Assembly (NCBI GenBank): GCA_037176725.1
Contig: JAZBRS010000020.1
Coordinates: 97,110,501-97,174,500, forward strand
Direction: 5' to 3'
Origin: Posidonia oceanica
Taxonomy: Eukaryota; Streptophyta; Magnoliopsida; Alismatales; Posidoniaceae
Length of the DNA: 64,000 bases
A program made the translations under genes and the position numbers. Below the pieces are notes generated by a model, which did no database searches, was not told the DNA's origin, and worked only from the letters and a program-made list of their open reading frames with translations. Every line of letters starts with the position of its first letter. The first letter of the stretch is position 1. Of the stretch, positions 22,545-33,191 are shown one piece after another.

Positions 22545-25500
22545 TGTAGTAATCCCGGTGTTCAGATCGTCATGCACATTGCCAAAGCTCGTGTGCACCG
22601 ATCAGAATCAGGCTCACTATTAGCAGCTATGTCCGAGAAGGATGACTTAACTCGAAAACATTTAAAAAAGGGGAAAAGGGGAAGAAACAAAGAAGATAAG
22701 ACAAATCAGAGTCGCCACCAAGTCTATTAGATCGGGAGACAAGGAAAACCGGGGAAATGCATGAATAATCACGCAAAACCAAGCAAAAGATGCAATGCAA
22801 GGCAATGCAAAAGAAATGAGATGCAAATGAATACAAATGACGTGACTCGTGCCTAGGACAAGGGCAATATGGTCATTGCGGGCCAAGAGAAAGGGCAAGG
22901 ACTCCTGTTACGCGCGGGGAAGGTGTTAGGCACCCCCGACACGCCCGAGAATCGGTCTTACTAGGCTTACGCTCGCATACGCAAGGAAATGCAGACTTTG
23001 AATGCCTAAGTGCCAATGAATGCCTAATTAAGTGCTCATAGGTGTGCTCTAAGTGATGGAAAGCGTGGAAGGAAATAAACATGCTATCTAAGTGCTCAGC
23101 AGCGCTGTCTGTGTTCCGAACTGGGCGAAACCTGGTTCGTGAGAACTCCAGGCAGTAAGCATCACTGCTCTATATGCAAATGTGGGCGATAAAACAAAAC
23201 AACGGTAAAAACAGGCAATGCAGGCGACATGCAAGAGGAAACAACGTAAAACACGCAAAACGGAGCGAGAAACGAAGTCGACACGCAAAACAATGCAAGA
23301 AACGAAGCAAGAACGTAAAACAGTGCGAGAAACAAAGCAAGAACACAAAACAGTGCGAGAAACAAAGTCGGCATGCAAAGCGGTGCGAGAAACAAGCGAG
23401 GCACGCAGAACGGTGCAAGAAACAAAGTCGGCATGCAAAACAATGCGAGAAACGAAGTCGGCACGTAAAACGGTGCAAGAAACAAAGTCGGCACACAAAA
23501 CAGTGCAAGAAACAAAGCTGGCACTCAAAACGGTGCGAGAAACAAAGTGAGAATGTAAAACAGTGCGAGAAACAAAGTTGGCACGCAAAATGGTGCAAGA
23601 AACAAAGTCGACACGCAAAACGGTGCAAGAAACAAAGCCGGCATGCAAAACGGTGCGAGAAACAAAGCGAGAATGTAAAACAGTGCGAGAAACAAAGTTG
23701 GCACGCAAAACGGTGCAAGAAACAAAGTTGGCACGCAAAACGGTGCGAGAAACAAAGCCGACACGCAAAACGGTGCGAGAAACAAAGCGAGAATGTAAAA
23801 CAGTGCGAGAAACAAAGCGGCACGCAAAACGGTACGAGAAACAAAGCCAGGCACGCAAAATGGTGCAAGAAACAAAGCGAAAAAGAGCATGTAAAAGTCA
23901 TGCAATGCGAATGATATGCAAAAGATGCTGCCGAAGTTCAAGAGGACATACCTTGGAAATCTGATGCCTGATCTGAAATCTGATTGGTCCATGCTGAAGA
24001 GCGCTCCGCCGGGGTCGCCCAGGTAGCTTAGTTGAGAAGATCCAACGGCTGGATCTGAAGATATCTAGACTCCAAGGTAGAAGGCCAGAACAGGGGAGAA
24101 GAAAGGATCTAAGTGTAAAAGGGGGCCTAAGGGTGTGCAAAACAGGTCCTCCCATATTCAGGAGAGCTAGACATAGTTAAGTGTGTGAAAAGAGTGCTAA
24201 AATGCAATGATGCATGGGTGCAATGCATGGAAAAATGCGGAAAAGGGCCTAAGAGTAATAAACAAAGTTGCAGGACCTAAACTAAAAGAAAATTTTAAAA
24301 AAAAAAAGAACTGCAAGCGGACTGATGTGTAAATAGAAACAACTATAGATTTTAATCGCAATTTCATATGATTTTAATGTGGATTTAAATGAGTTTTAAA
24401 CCGAGCTTGGACCTAGATGCAAAATTAAAAAACTAACATGGCAACAATGCAATGCAAGGGAAAATTCCTAAGCTAATGAAAAAATAAAAACAAAGGCAAA
24501 CCTGGCTTAGTTGCTATAGGGGACGGGTCGGAGCTTGCCGGCGGACGTGCTGGAACGGCGGAGGAGGGAGCGGCCTGGCCCGGGAGGAGCGCGGGGGAGG
24601 CCGGCGCAACGCGGCAGAGGCGGGAGCGGTGTGTGGCGGCGCGTGGAGGCGCTGGACGATCGGCGCAGGTGCTGCCGGTGCCGGAGAAGAAAGCGTCTCC
24701 GGCGATCTCGTGCGGGCGGCGTGGTCGACGAAACGGCCCGGGAAAAGTCGAGAAGCAAGAGGGGAAAGAGGGAAAGCTCGAGGAGTGGTTGTTTTACCTT
24801 TTCGCACGCTAGAGGAGGCCACCCACTTAGGTGGTTTTCGGCCGGCCGGGAGGAGGTTGTGGCGGCGTGCAGCGACGTGCTGGGTGGTTGGGGCGGTTCG
24901 GGGGAGTTCCTTGGTCTCCGAGGAAGGTGACGACGCTTCTAGAAGCGAGTTTGGTCGCCCGGAGGAAGATCTGGTCTGACCGAGCTTCGCCTGCGGTGGC
25001 TGAGCTGGGTGCGGCGTTGTGCGGCGTTCCAAGTCGAGGCAAGGGCACGGGCGGCTAGGTGGTTAGCTGGGGAACGTGTAGGAAGAAACAGAAGTGGATT
25101 CTACTAGGTGTGGAGAAAGTTATGGGTGTTTGAAGTTTTTGAAAAAAAAAGGGGGTGAAGGTGTTTGTAGTGGAATGCCGGAAGCGTGGGTGGCCTTGGG
25201 GGGAGATCTTGGGTGCTCTGTGAAGGTGGTTGTCGGGTGAATCCAGTGGCCAAGTTTGGAGATTTTAGGAGGCTCGTGGTGGAAGTTCTTCAATGGAGTG
25301 TGTGTGTTGGAAGTTTAGAAGAGGAAATGGGTTGAGAAGCGTCTGTTGGGTTGCTCTGAATGGTTTCTTCTCTTGGGACGAGTGCACAAGGAAGAAGAGA
25401 GGAGTTTTGCTAGGTCTCAGGATGTGTCCCCCCCGTCTGGTTCCTATTGGTCTCCTTTTGGTTTCTACTGGTTTGGTTTGCACTTGAGTGCAAGGGGAGG

Positions 25501-27358
25501 AATGGTGGCAGGCTTGCAGGCACACGGCTGAGGTAGGCGGCGCATGCCGGTCCAGCCTGGGTGCAAAGGGATGGAGGAGTGCACGGACGGCAGGTCTGGT
25601 GATGGTGTGCTGTCGATTGGTGAAGGCTGGTTGGCAGAAAAGAGAGAAGGAAAACAGAGGGGAGAAGGAGGAAGGCTGCTGTAACAGAAGGAGGAGGGAA
25701 AGAAATCAAAATAAAAAGAAGAAGAAGAAATAGAAAAGAAGAAGAAAGAAGAAAAGAAAGAAGGAAAAAATTAAGTTATGGTTTTCCATTTTTTGGATTT
25801 GTTTCAAGGCAAATTGTTTTTTAATTTTCCTTTTTTGTTTTTAATTACTCTTTTGAATTTGTTAATGGTTTTCTTCTTTTAAGTTTTTTTCTTTTTCTTT
25901 TTGATCGTTTTAATTGTTTAAATTTCTCTTTTGATTTGAGTTTTTAGGATTTGAGTTTTCTTTAAATTGTTTTTTGATTTTGTTTAAATGTTTGTTAAGT
26001 TTTTTAATTGTTTTTTAGTTAAGTTTTTCTTGTTAAGTTGGGATTTTTTAATTAGGCTTTTTTAATGGATTGCTTCTTAATTAACTAGGAGGAGTTTTAG
26101 TCTTTTAGTTTTTAGTTTTTTCTTGAGTCTTATTTAAATTATTCTTTTTGATTTTGTTTGTTAAGTTCTTTTAGTATTTTTTAGTTGAGTTAGGTTTTTC
26201 CTTTTCTTTTTCTTTTTTAGTTAATTTTTTTTTAGGCTTGCATTAGGTTTTAATTGTTTCTTTTAGATTTGTTAAGTTAAGATTTATTTTAATTACTTGT
26301 CTTAGGATTCTTAATTGTTCTTTTTTTTTTAAGATTTGTTTTTGATTATTTTTAATTGGGTTTTTACTTTTGGTTTGTTTTGATTATATTTTGGTTTTTT
26401 ACTTGATTTTATAGCTTTTTCTTTTGTTTGTTTTGTATTTTTTAAATTGCATTCTTAATTTTCTTTTTTAGTTGGATCCAATTAGGTTTTTGTTTTTAAT
26501 TGTTTGTTTAAGTTTTTAATTACTTATTTTTAGGATTTTGATTTGTTTCTCTTTTGTTTTAGAGTTTTAAAGGTTTTTTTAAGGTTTTTAAAGGTTTTTT
26601 AAGGATTAGGTGGAAGAAAGGAAAAGAAAGGGAAAAGGAAAAAGAAAAGGAGGAAATGGAGGAGGAAAGGAGAAAGAGAGGAGTGGAAGGAGAATAAATA
26701 TTAGACAATCAAGGAATAAGTTAAAAATAGAATAAAAATGCAAATAAGATACAGAAGAGAGAGACGCACAAGGTGGGCCCACAGTCAAGCAGGAAGAAGG
26801 GAGAGAAGGGAGTGAAAAGAGGGAGGATAATCAGGAGAGAGAGAGAGGAGAGAGAAAAGGATAATTTGGGTAAAATTCGGGTTTAGAGGTTTCGAAAAGG
26901 GGTGAGTTTTGGTGGGTGTGTAGCCTATGGTCCCTAGTGTTGGTCCTACGGTTTCGGTTTGGTTTTGAGAAGGTTTTGGAAGGATTTTGAGGTGTAGAAA
27001 AAGGGTAGTTTTACCTAGATTTTCTGAGGTTTTTGGGAGTGGTTTTGATTCGAAATTTTAAGGGCTTTCTGGTGGATTTGCTAAGTTAGGAAGGGTGAGT
27101 TTTCCTATGATTTTTGGGTAGTTTTTGGATTCGGGAGATGGGTGTGATCCTAGGTTGAGTTTGGGCTTGTTTTGAGGGGAAAGAGGAAGAGAATGGTGTG
27201 GGTTTGGGCTTAGATTTGGATGGTTTTAGGTTAAAGTTTTGGATGGTTTTAGGCTAAGGTTTTGGATGGTTTAGGTTGAAATGGAGGGTGTGGTTTTAGG
27301 TTTTTCCTAGCCGGCCGAGAGATCCATTAATTCAGCCTGTCAAAATGGGGTGTCAACA
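22545..27358 (-). repeat. Element A 5' LTR (4,814 bp)
   Basis: Partner of 10254-15208 with the same order of segments. Most of the length difference lies in the minisatellite: the offset between the copies changes by about 140 bp between the outer edge and the sequence just past the array, and stays essentially constant after it. It ends in the canonical TCAACA. Confidence 0.9.
23255..23880. repeat. 30 bp minisatellite in 5' LTR of A, about 21 copies
   Basis: Same unit as at 10965-11735 but with four or five fewer copies. The ORFs across it are repeat products. Confidence 0.95.
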
Positions 27359-27463
27359 GTAGGATTTTTCATGCACAAAACAATCACAGAAAACAAAAAA
27401 CCAACGATTTTCAACATGATTAAGATAAAAAATATAAGATTTCATGATGAAATGACATGATTT

Positions 27464-27474
27464 GTCCGATACCA
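27464..27474 (-). promoter_or_regulatory. copia primer-binding site (tRNA-iMet type)
   Basis: On the minus strand this reads TGGTATCGGAC, two bases from the LTR. The usual copia primer site, complementary to the 3' end of initiator Met tRNA, begins TGGTATCAGAGC. The match is close but imperfect, which fits a decayed copy. Confidence 0.7.
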
Positions 27475-27476
27475 CT

Positions 27477-27962
27477 TGTTAAAAATAGGGATCAAAACCA
27501 TTGGAATTTTATATATTAAAATTCATATATCCAAGATCTATCATGACAAATCATCACAAAATAGAGTATGTGCGGAAGCGTATCTGAATCCATGTGAAAA
27601 ACCGTAGGTATCCTTGATCACCAACCTAGATCTGGTCTTTCAAGCTTCTAAGCCCTCTTTTCTTCTTCAAACTCAAGATGGGGTGAGAGAGAAGGGAGAC
27701 TATGATATATCGTGTGTACTTAGGGCTTGAGGACCAAGACCCCTTTTATAGAATTTCATAAAAACACATATTCCCAATTTGGCCCATCAACAAATGGTAA
27801 TATGTCCAAATAGTCTCTACACATAAAACTCACATTATTTAAGGTGTCAATTGGCTCAACCCAAACCAAATAGATCACTTTAGTGAGCCTAATCATAAAA
27901 TAACCTTTAATACTTTAATTGATTTTATATTGGCTCATATATCATTGGATTTTAACCCAACA
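27477..27962 (-). repeat. copia 5' LTR
   Basis: 486 bp partner of the LTR at 2952-3439. The primer-binding site lies at its inner edge (27464-27474), which marks it as the 5' LTR of a minus-strand element. The right TSD copy, TGCCA, follows at 27963-27967. Confidence 0.92.
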
Positions 27963-27967
27963 TGCCA

Positions 27968-29405
27968 TAGGAGAAACTGTAAACAAGTATACTGCAGAGA
28001 TGTTCACTAGTCCAATGGACAGATAGTGTCAATATCAGGAACTTAAGGGGGGAGGGGACTAAATTCCATTGGAGAATGAATGCAGAGAAGAGGAAGAAGA
28101 AGACAGTGACAATGAACCTCTGTCTAAGAGGATTGTTGCAATGGCAACGAAGACAAAACAAACTGAAGAGAAAGGGAAGCTAGTTACAAAGCAAAGGAAA
28201 GAATCACTTAATTCAATGGTGGTGAATAGAAAAATGAAAGCTAGGAAAGCTACCACTAAAAAAAATGATTTAGCAAAAGACAACAACAAAGGTGAAGAGA
28301 AGGTATGGTCGATAATCATACATTTTTACCTTAAATAATCATAGAATGTATGATTGATTTTAACTGAAATAATGTTATTAGATGTTGTCAAGAAAAAGGA
28401 AATTCGCTGGATTACATGACATCGAAGACGATGATTATGCAACAATTGATAAATTCTTGACTTACAATGCCAAGTGAGAACCCAAAGCTTTACGGAATTA
28501 ATATATAGAGGTTGTAGTGATGTTTTTACTTATTTCTTTCTAATCATTTATCTTATTACATACAGGGCTAAGTACCTTTACACGTTTCATAACATGAAAT
28601 GTAGCGGTTCATTCCTTAGAAAAGTTCTTTACAATGAAAGCTTCAAACCAGAGGTACATTAAGTAGTGGTTTAAACCAATTTCTGTAATCTAAAATTTGA
28701 CTTACTGACAACATGTTTGTACTTAGGTCATCGATATAAATGTGGAAATTCTAAGGGGCGTTGGCCGTGAATGTAAACCATGGACTGTCGTTTTGCTGAA
28801 TTCAAGGGCTACAGTAACTTTGTTTTTTTTATATGTGTTACCATTCAACTTTCTATTAATTACAAATGAAATATTGAAACTCAGGGCATCCTAAACACCT
28901 CATTTGGAGTTGCAAATACGAAGTTTTATGAAAGGCTGGAGGAACAATTAAAGTATGCCAAACAGTTCATCCAGTGCAACTTTCATTGGCAACTAATAGA
29001 ACTGAACTTTGATCATAAAGCTTTCAGGATTTACAACTCAGACCTTGATAGGAATGATGATGTTTCAGAAGAAATTGAATCTTGGGTAATAAAAAATTCA
29101 ACCTATTTCACCATTCTAGAAGATTGCAATGTTGTTGCTTACTAACACTTTTTCTACATATGAGCCAAGCACAATTCATAAAGGACTATGTTTACGAGAG
29201 GATGAAACTGATACAAGTAAAGGACTTTGGGATTGAAATTATGACAAACTTTCCACAACAAGGGCAGTCTTCAAATGATTCTGGAGTGTTTATATTAATG
29301 GCAATGCAATCAATTGTTTATGGCAAGGAAATACACTTGAATGCTGACCATGTTGGAAAGTTTAGAGCATATATTGCTTCCATGATTTTGACAACTGCCA
29401 ATTGA
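27968..29405 (+). pseudogene. Ulp1-type cysteine protease, 3' half (degenerate)
   Basis: This continues the gene cut at 2951; the frame is unchanged across the insertion. The proposed exons are 27968-28302 (rest of exon 5, with TAG at 28024 and TAA at 28060), 28382-28473, 28566-28653, 28727-28813, 28885-29085 and 29184-29405. All junctions are GT-AG and phase-consistent. The last two exons carry the C48/Ulp1 signature. The histidine-tryptophan pair is kept (FHW, 28981-28989). Fifty bases on, the usual aspartate of Y-D-S is asparagine (29035-29037). The Q-x-x-N-D-C-G-V-F motif reads N-D-S-G-V-F, with serine (29280-29282) at the nucleophile. Ulp1 enzymes remove SUMO-like modifiers using a His-Asp-Cys triad. 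Two of the three triad positions are changed here, so no protease activity is expected. Confidence 0.68.
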
Positions 29406-30460
29406 ATTTAGGTCCCTCACATACATTACAATATGCAATGTATTTTTTTAGCAAGTGGATTTAGGTCCCTCATATACAATACTACTTGAAAGGTTGGAGT
29501 TACTTTTTTTTTGTGCATGGTGACATACATTTTAGGTCCCTATTTTGTTGCCGAAATACATTTTGGACAAGTTAATATTTATCATTTGTAATATCTAATG
29601 TATGTGTCTTGGACAAGCACTTTCTGCTAAATTTTTGTACCATTGATAGTAACATAATGTCAAATTTATTGTACCATTGACACTCTTAGAATATGTACAA
29701 ACATTGGTAGAAACAATTGTGTCAAGTATGTATGCATGATAATAAACGGTATCTATTTAAAATTTAGGATTCTATCAAGATTTCACGCTAACACAGACAC
29801 GGTTTAGTGTGGTCATAACATCAGCTATAGTATATATCCTCAAATAGTTGCAACCATGACAATGACACGAACACGTTCTACTAGGATAAAAAAATCAAAC
29901 AATGTCAGTCAATTAAACTTAAGAGATTTATCAGCATACTGGCACGTTGTAGTATACTTGAACAACACGGACACGGATTAGTGTTCGTCCATTGGACACG
30001 GATTAGCTTGACATAGACATGGTCCATGATAATACTTATGAAACATAGTACTATTCCACAGACACAATTTCAATTAACACAGACACAATTTTCAATGTTG
30101 TTAAGTGTTTTTATACTACAGTGCAGCTTCTAGAATGACACAATTTGGATTAACATGACACTGTAGTAACTTAGAGTGCAAATTTGTATTCATACACATT
30201 TACAAAAAAAAGAAAAACATGACACGTACACAACACTCATACATTACTAATAAAAAGAAGGCATCTCGGATACAGTGTCAGTACCGGGATACATAATAAA
30301 ACCAGTGTCCGATTACCATCGTTTGCTCACATGATTTTTTCATACCAACTACTACATCAAACACTTGTTATCATGATGTTCAACCTTAAGACATGTACTA
30401 CTTCACCAATAATAAAATAAGAAGTACAATAAGGACTAAAACAACAATCCTAAACTCCAT
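29406..30460. other. AT-rich intergenic DNA
   Basis: No gene-like ORF, RNA or clear transposon end. The phrase ACACGGATTAG and variants around ACACRGACACR recur several times between 29790 and 30070, giving a loose degenerate repetition. The first 100 bases after the Ulp1-like stop repeat TTTAGGTCCCTC, which may belong to that gene's 3' region. Confidence 0.5.
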
Positions 30461-30775
30461 CTAGAACATTTTCTTGCTCAAACGATCAATTTGAAGCTTA
30501 ATATCTATTGGCTGACAATTAACTTCATCAACCCAAGCAAACTAGTTGCATGTTCTGCACTTGTAGTATCTCTTGAATTTGTTACTTTTGGTGTTCACCA
30601 TAAGTGTGATCAACAGTTGATTACAACCAGGACAATAAAAATGAGGCACTTGCTTGCTCTTCCATTCAACATTTGATCCATCATTCACACTCTGAACAAA
30701 AAAATGTAAACAATTAAAGAAGTGTGAAACTTTAAATGCAAGAATTCTATACAATGTAATTACCATTGAACTCAT
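30461..30775 (-). pseudogene. Small GRF zinc-finger protein gene, one nonsense codon
   Basis: Proposed structure on the minus strand: a 12-nt first exon (30764-30775, ATG plus S-S-M), a GT-AG intron (30692-30763), and a second exon from 30691 down to a stop at 30461-30463. The second exon carries a GRF-type zinc finger: C-P-G-C, then about 20 residues later Y-Y-K-C-R-T-C, then F-A-W-V-D. A TAG at 30542-30544 interrupts the finger between its last cysteine pair and FAWVD. Short plant proteins with one GRF finger at the N-terminus are common and poorly characterised; GRF fingers in other proteins bind nucleic acid. The single stop suggests recent inactivation, or an allele worth checking. Confidence 0.6.
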
Positions 30776-31142
30776 TCTGAATAATAGCTTAACTGATCCT
30801 CACACTCTTCTTCTTTAGGAGAAGTACAACTGTATAAAAGAAAAGATATTACAACACAACATAAAATAAAAGTGTATCATTTATTAACATCGACGCTGTG
30901 GATGTGGATTTGGAGGTGTTTAGATGAAGATGACAGTGCTTCCACGACGTCGTCAACTTATTGTGATCGCCACTCATCGATTCGCTTGATATTGGCTGAC
31001 AAGACACCTAGGAGAGATGTGGATGATGTGGGTCGTCGGCTCACTGGATTAATGGTAGGATGTCGTCTAGCGGCACCCTCATGCTATGTGAGATATTCCT
31101 TTCCTTTAAAACAAATAAATAGTAGATCTAGGTAAGTTCGGG
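30776..31142. other. Unassigned flank before element D
   Basis: Mixed-composition DNA. A plus-strand ORF at 30872-31135 has no recognisable domain and is not supported as a gene. No transposon end is visible until TGTAGTAAATAG at 31143. Confidence 0.4.
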
Positions 31143-32574
31143 TGTAGTAAATAGATCAGATAAATAAGAAAATAACACAAATAAATGCAACTAATACTAA
31201 CCAGGGGTGGTTCCCCGCATGCATATGCTATGGGTCCTAATTAAGGAATGTGATAATGAAAATAAATTGGAAGAAATACTCCCTTCACCCTCGTGCTCTA
31301 TAGCGTAGAGTGAGGAAGTGAAGGCACGGTCGGAGCTCCGGCTAGGCTCAGGATCTCTAGAATCTAATATTTCTCAATGGATTTTAGACAGAATAAGAAC
31401 TAGGGATCTCTCAGAATCTCTCTCTTAAATCTTAATTTGGAAATCTTTCTCTAGCTCTCATTTGTTGCTCCTAACTCTAGACAAAAAAATCCTCCCCTAT
31501 ATCATTGGCGACAAGCACAAATATCTCAGATTAATGACGTGGAAATGACATGGAGGCACGCTGATCGAGTCAAAGAAGGGTCCACGTCAACAAGTCGCCA
31601 TTGCCACAGGTGCCTAGGACTCAGATATTCTTGTTTGACCAGGTCAAAGATGGTCCACGTCAGCAAGTCGCCGTTGGCATAGGTGCCTATCTGGTGTGCG
31701 GACGAGATGAAAGATCAGATTTAAAGGGCCCAGATAAGTCCACGATATCTAGTCGCTGGTGCTACAGGCGACTAGGACTCAAATATTCTCCTTTGACCAA
31801 GTCAAAGAACATCCACGTCTGCTAGTCGCCTCTCTCACTGGCGCCTAGCTGCTGGAATATTCTAGATCAATTTTAAATATGTTTCTGATTTTAAGGGATA
31901 TTTAATATATTTTACACATTAAAAATGTGTCAAAAATTGAGATAAAACATCCTGTTGTCATCCAAATCTTTAGGATTTTCTAGAATCTTCATTAATTAAT
32001 TTTTATATGATATATATAGATTATACCAAATATTAAATGCTTAGAAAATTGTAGAAATGTTAATAATTTTGGGAAAAATGTTATAATACTTTACAAAAAT
32101 CCCATATATTATATTAATGCCCAAGATGACAAAATATGTTGAGAGAGAGTGGCAGGATGCTCGTCGCCTTTCGCTAGGGCAACAACACATGCTAGTCGCC
32201 ACTCTAAATGGCGACTGGCTGTGTCATCGCCTACGGAGGCAACGAGTTGGCCTTTTTGCATTTTTAGCCCTGTCTTTTATGTTGATCCAGAGAAACATGT
32301 TAAAAGCCTGGAAAACTTCAGAAATTCCATGAAATCTGTCACCAATTTGAGTAGCAACAAAGGGTATTCAAGGTACTTAGACCTGCCACTAGTTTGAGTG
32401 AGTCAGCTCTGCCACAGCTAACGACCTTGAGGGAAGTAAAAATCAGTAATATTTTTAAGCAAATCATAGAAAATCTGGAAAATGTGTTATTAGGCCTTAG
32501 TCATGTGATTTGGGACGCCTTAGAGGTTCCTATCCTTAGAGAACTTTCGGAAATGCGAAAATGAGATATCTACA
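31143..32574 (-). repeat. Element D 3' LTR (Tat-like, 1.43 kb)
   Basis: It runs from TGTAGTAAATAG to GAGATATCTACA and is followed directly by a minus-strand GGAGGGGCATC polypurine tract, so it is the 3' LTR of a minus-strand element. It contains several imperfect repeats of about 90 bp built on GTCCACGTCARCAAGTCGCC (31555-31860). The partner LTR would lie beyond the window end. Confidence 0.75.
31555..31860. repeat. Imperfect ~90 bp repeats in LTR D
   Basis: Three to four degenerate units share GTCAAAGA, a GTCCACGTC phrase, an AGTCGCC phrase, GGTGCCTA, and a GACTCARATATTC segment. Confidence 0.7.
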
Positions 32575-33191
32575 GATGCCCCTCCTTGGAGTTGATCTTG
32601 GCACAAGATCGGCTTTAAGGTAAGAACGATGTCCCATTGAGCATTTCCAGAAGAGGGGAGCTCCATCTCAAACAATCTGCCACTAGGGATAACTAAAGAA
32701 AGATAAAAAGAAGGGGTGAACTGACTCGATTTTGGGAGATTGTCACACAGTCGAGTGGTTCAAATAAATGCCGTCATATTGAAGACTCAGGCATGGAGGG
32801 GTCAAGTCGATTTTGGAGCTATGTGTCACAGCCGATGTCAAGACCAAGTCAACCATGTAGAGATATACTTCAATGGGGCAGAAACTAGGGAGGAGATCGT
32901 GGAGATTTTACCCTGTCGCGATAGAAAGGAAGAGCTTTTGGCTTCATGTTTGAAATTTTACTCAAATTGGAATTGATAAAAGGATAGGTAGGGACTGGTT
33001 GGCTCTGGGAGGATCACATGTTCAAAGGGTTTCTAACACTCTTGAAGAACAATGCTCCATTCGTGCTCCACTTCCAATGATATGAGAAATAATGCGTGGA
33101 TGCATGATTCGAGCAAACAAATGCTAATGTAAGGTCAACACGCAATGCAATGAATGGTCCATATACTAGGTTAGGCCGGCGGGGTACGGTT
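32575..33191 (-). other. Element D internal region, part 1
   Basis: Non-coding internal DNA adjoining the polypurine tract of D, cut at 33192 by element E. No reliable ORF is seen. The opening GATGCCCCTCC matches the opening of the internal region of element A at 15209. Confidence 0.55.

Larger units (their letters stand above)
10254..27358 (-). mobile_element. Element A: Tat/Ogre-like non-autonomous LTR retrotransposon with gag only
   Basis: 17.1 kb element with LTRs at 10254-15208 and 22545-27358 and TSD GTAGG. The minus orientation follows from the primer site at 22526-22543, the polypurine tract at 15209-15220 and a minus-strand gag. The primer site TGGTGACCCTGCTGGGGA matches, with two differences, the tRNA-Arg type site of Tat/Ogre gypsy elements. 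The 7.3 kb internal region encodes gag but no protease, reverse transcriptase or integrase. This corresponds to the published TR-GAG and LARD classes of non-autonomous elements. The two LTRs look almost identical outside their minisatellite, so the insertion is recent and is probably the youngest event on the left side of the window. Confidence 0.9.
2952..27962 (-). mobile_element. Ty1/copia retrotransposon, defective, with nested insertions
   Basis: The element has LTRs of 488 and 486 bp, starting TGTTAAAAAT and ending AACCCAACA on the plus strand, with TSD TGCCA on both sides. It is oriented on the minus strand: the primer site lies beside the right LTR and the polypurine tract beside the left LTR. 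After removing the solo LTR at 6133-9194 and the 17.1 kb element at 10254-27358, only about 4.8 kb remains. That remnant encodes a broken reverse transcriptase-RNase H, the end of the integrase and a piece of the GAG-pre-integrase domain. Gag, protease and the integrase catalytic core are absent. The element must have moved using proteins supplied by a relative, or it lost these parts after insertion. Confidence 0.9.

Noticed and set aside
1..29405. MULE or CACTA terminal inverted repeats bracketing the Ulp1-like gene
   Set aside because: I looked for matching inverted ends at 180-300 and 29400-31140 and found none convincing. The left end may lie before the window.
30872..31135. Plus-strand ORF of 87 residues near LTR D
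   Set aside because: No domain, no splice or promoter context, and antisense to the likely transcription direction of the neighbouring GRF relic.
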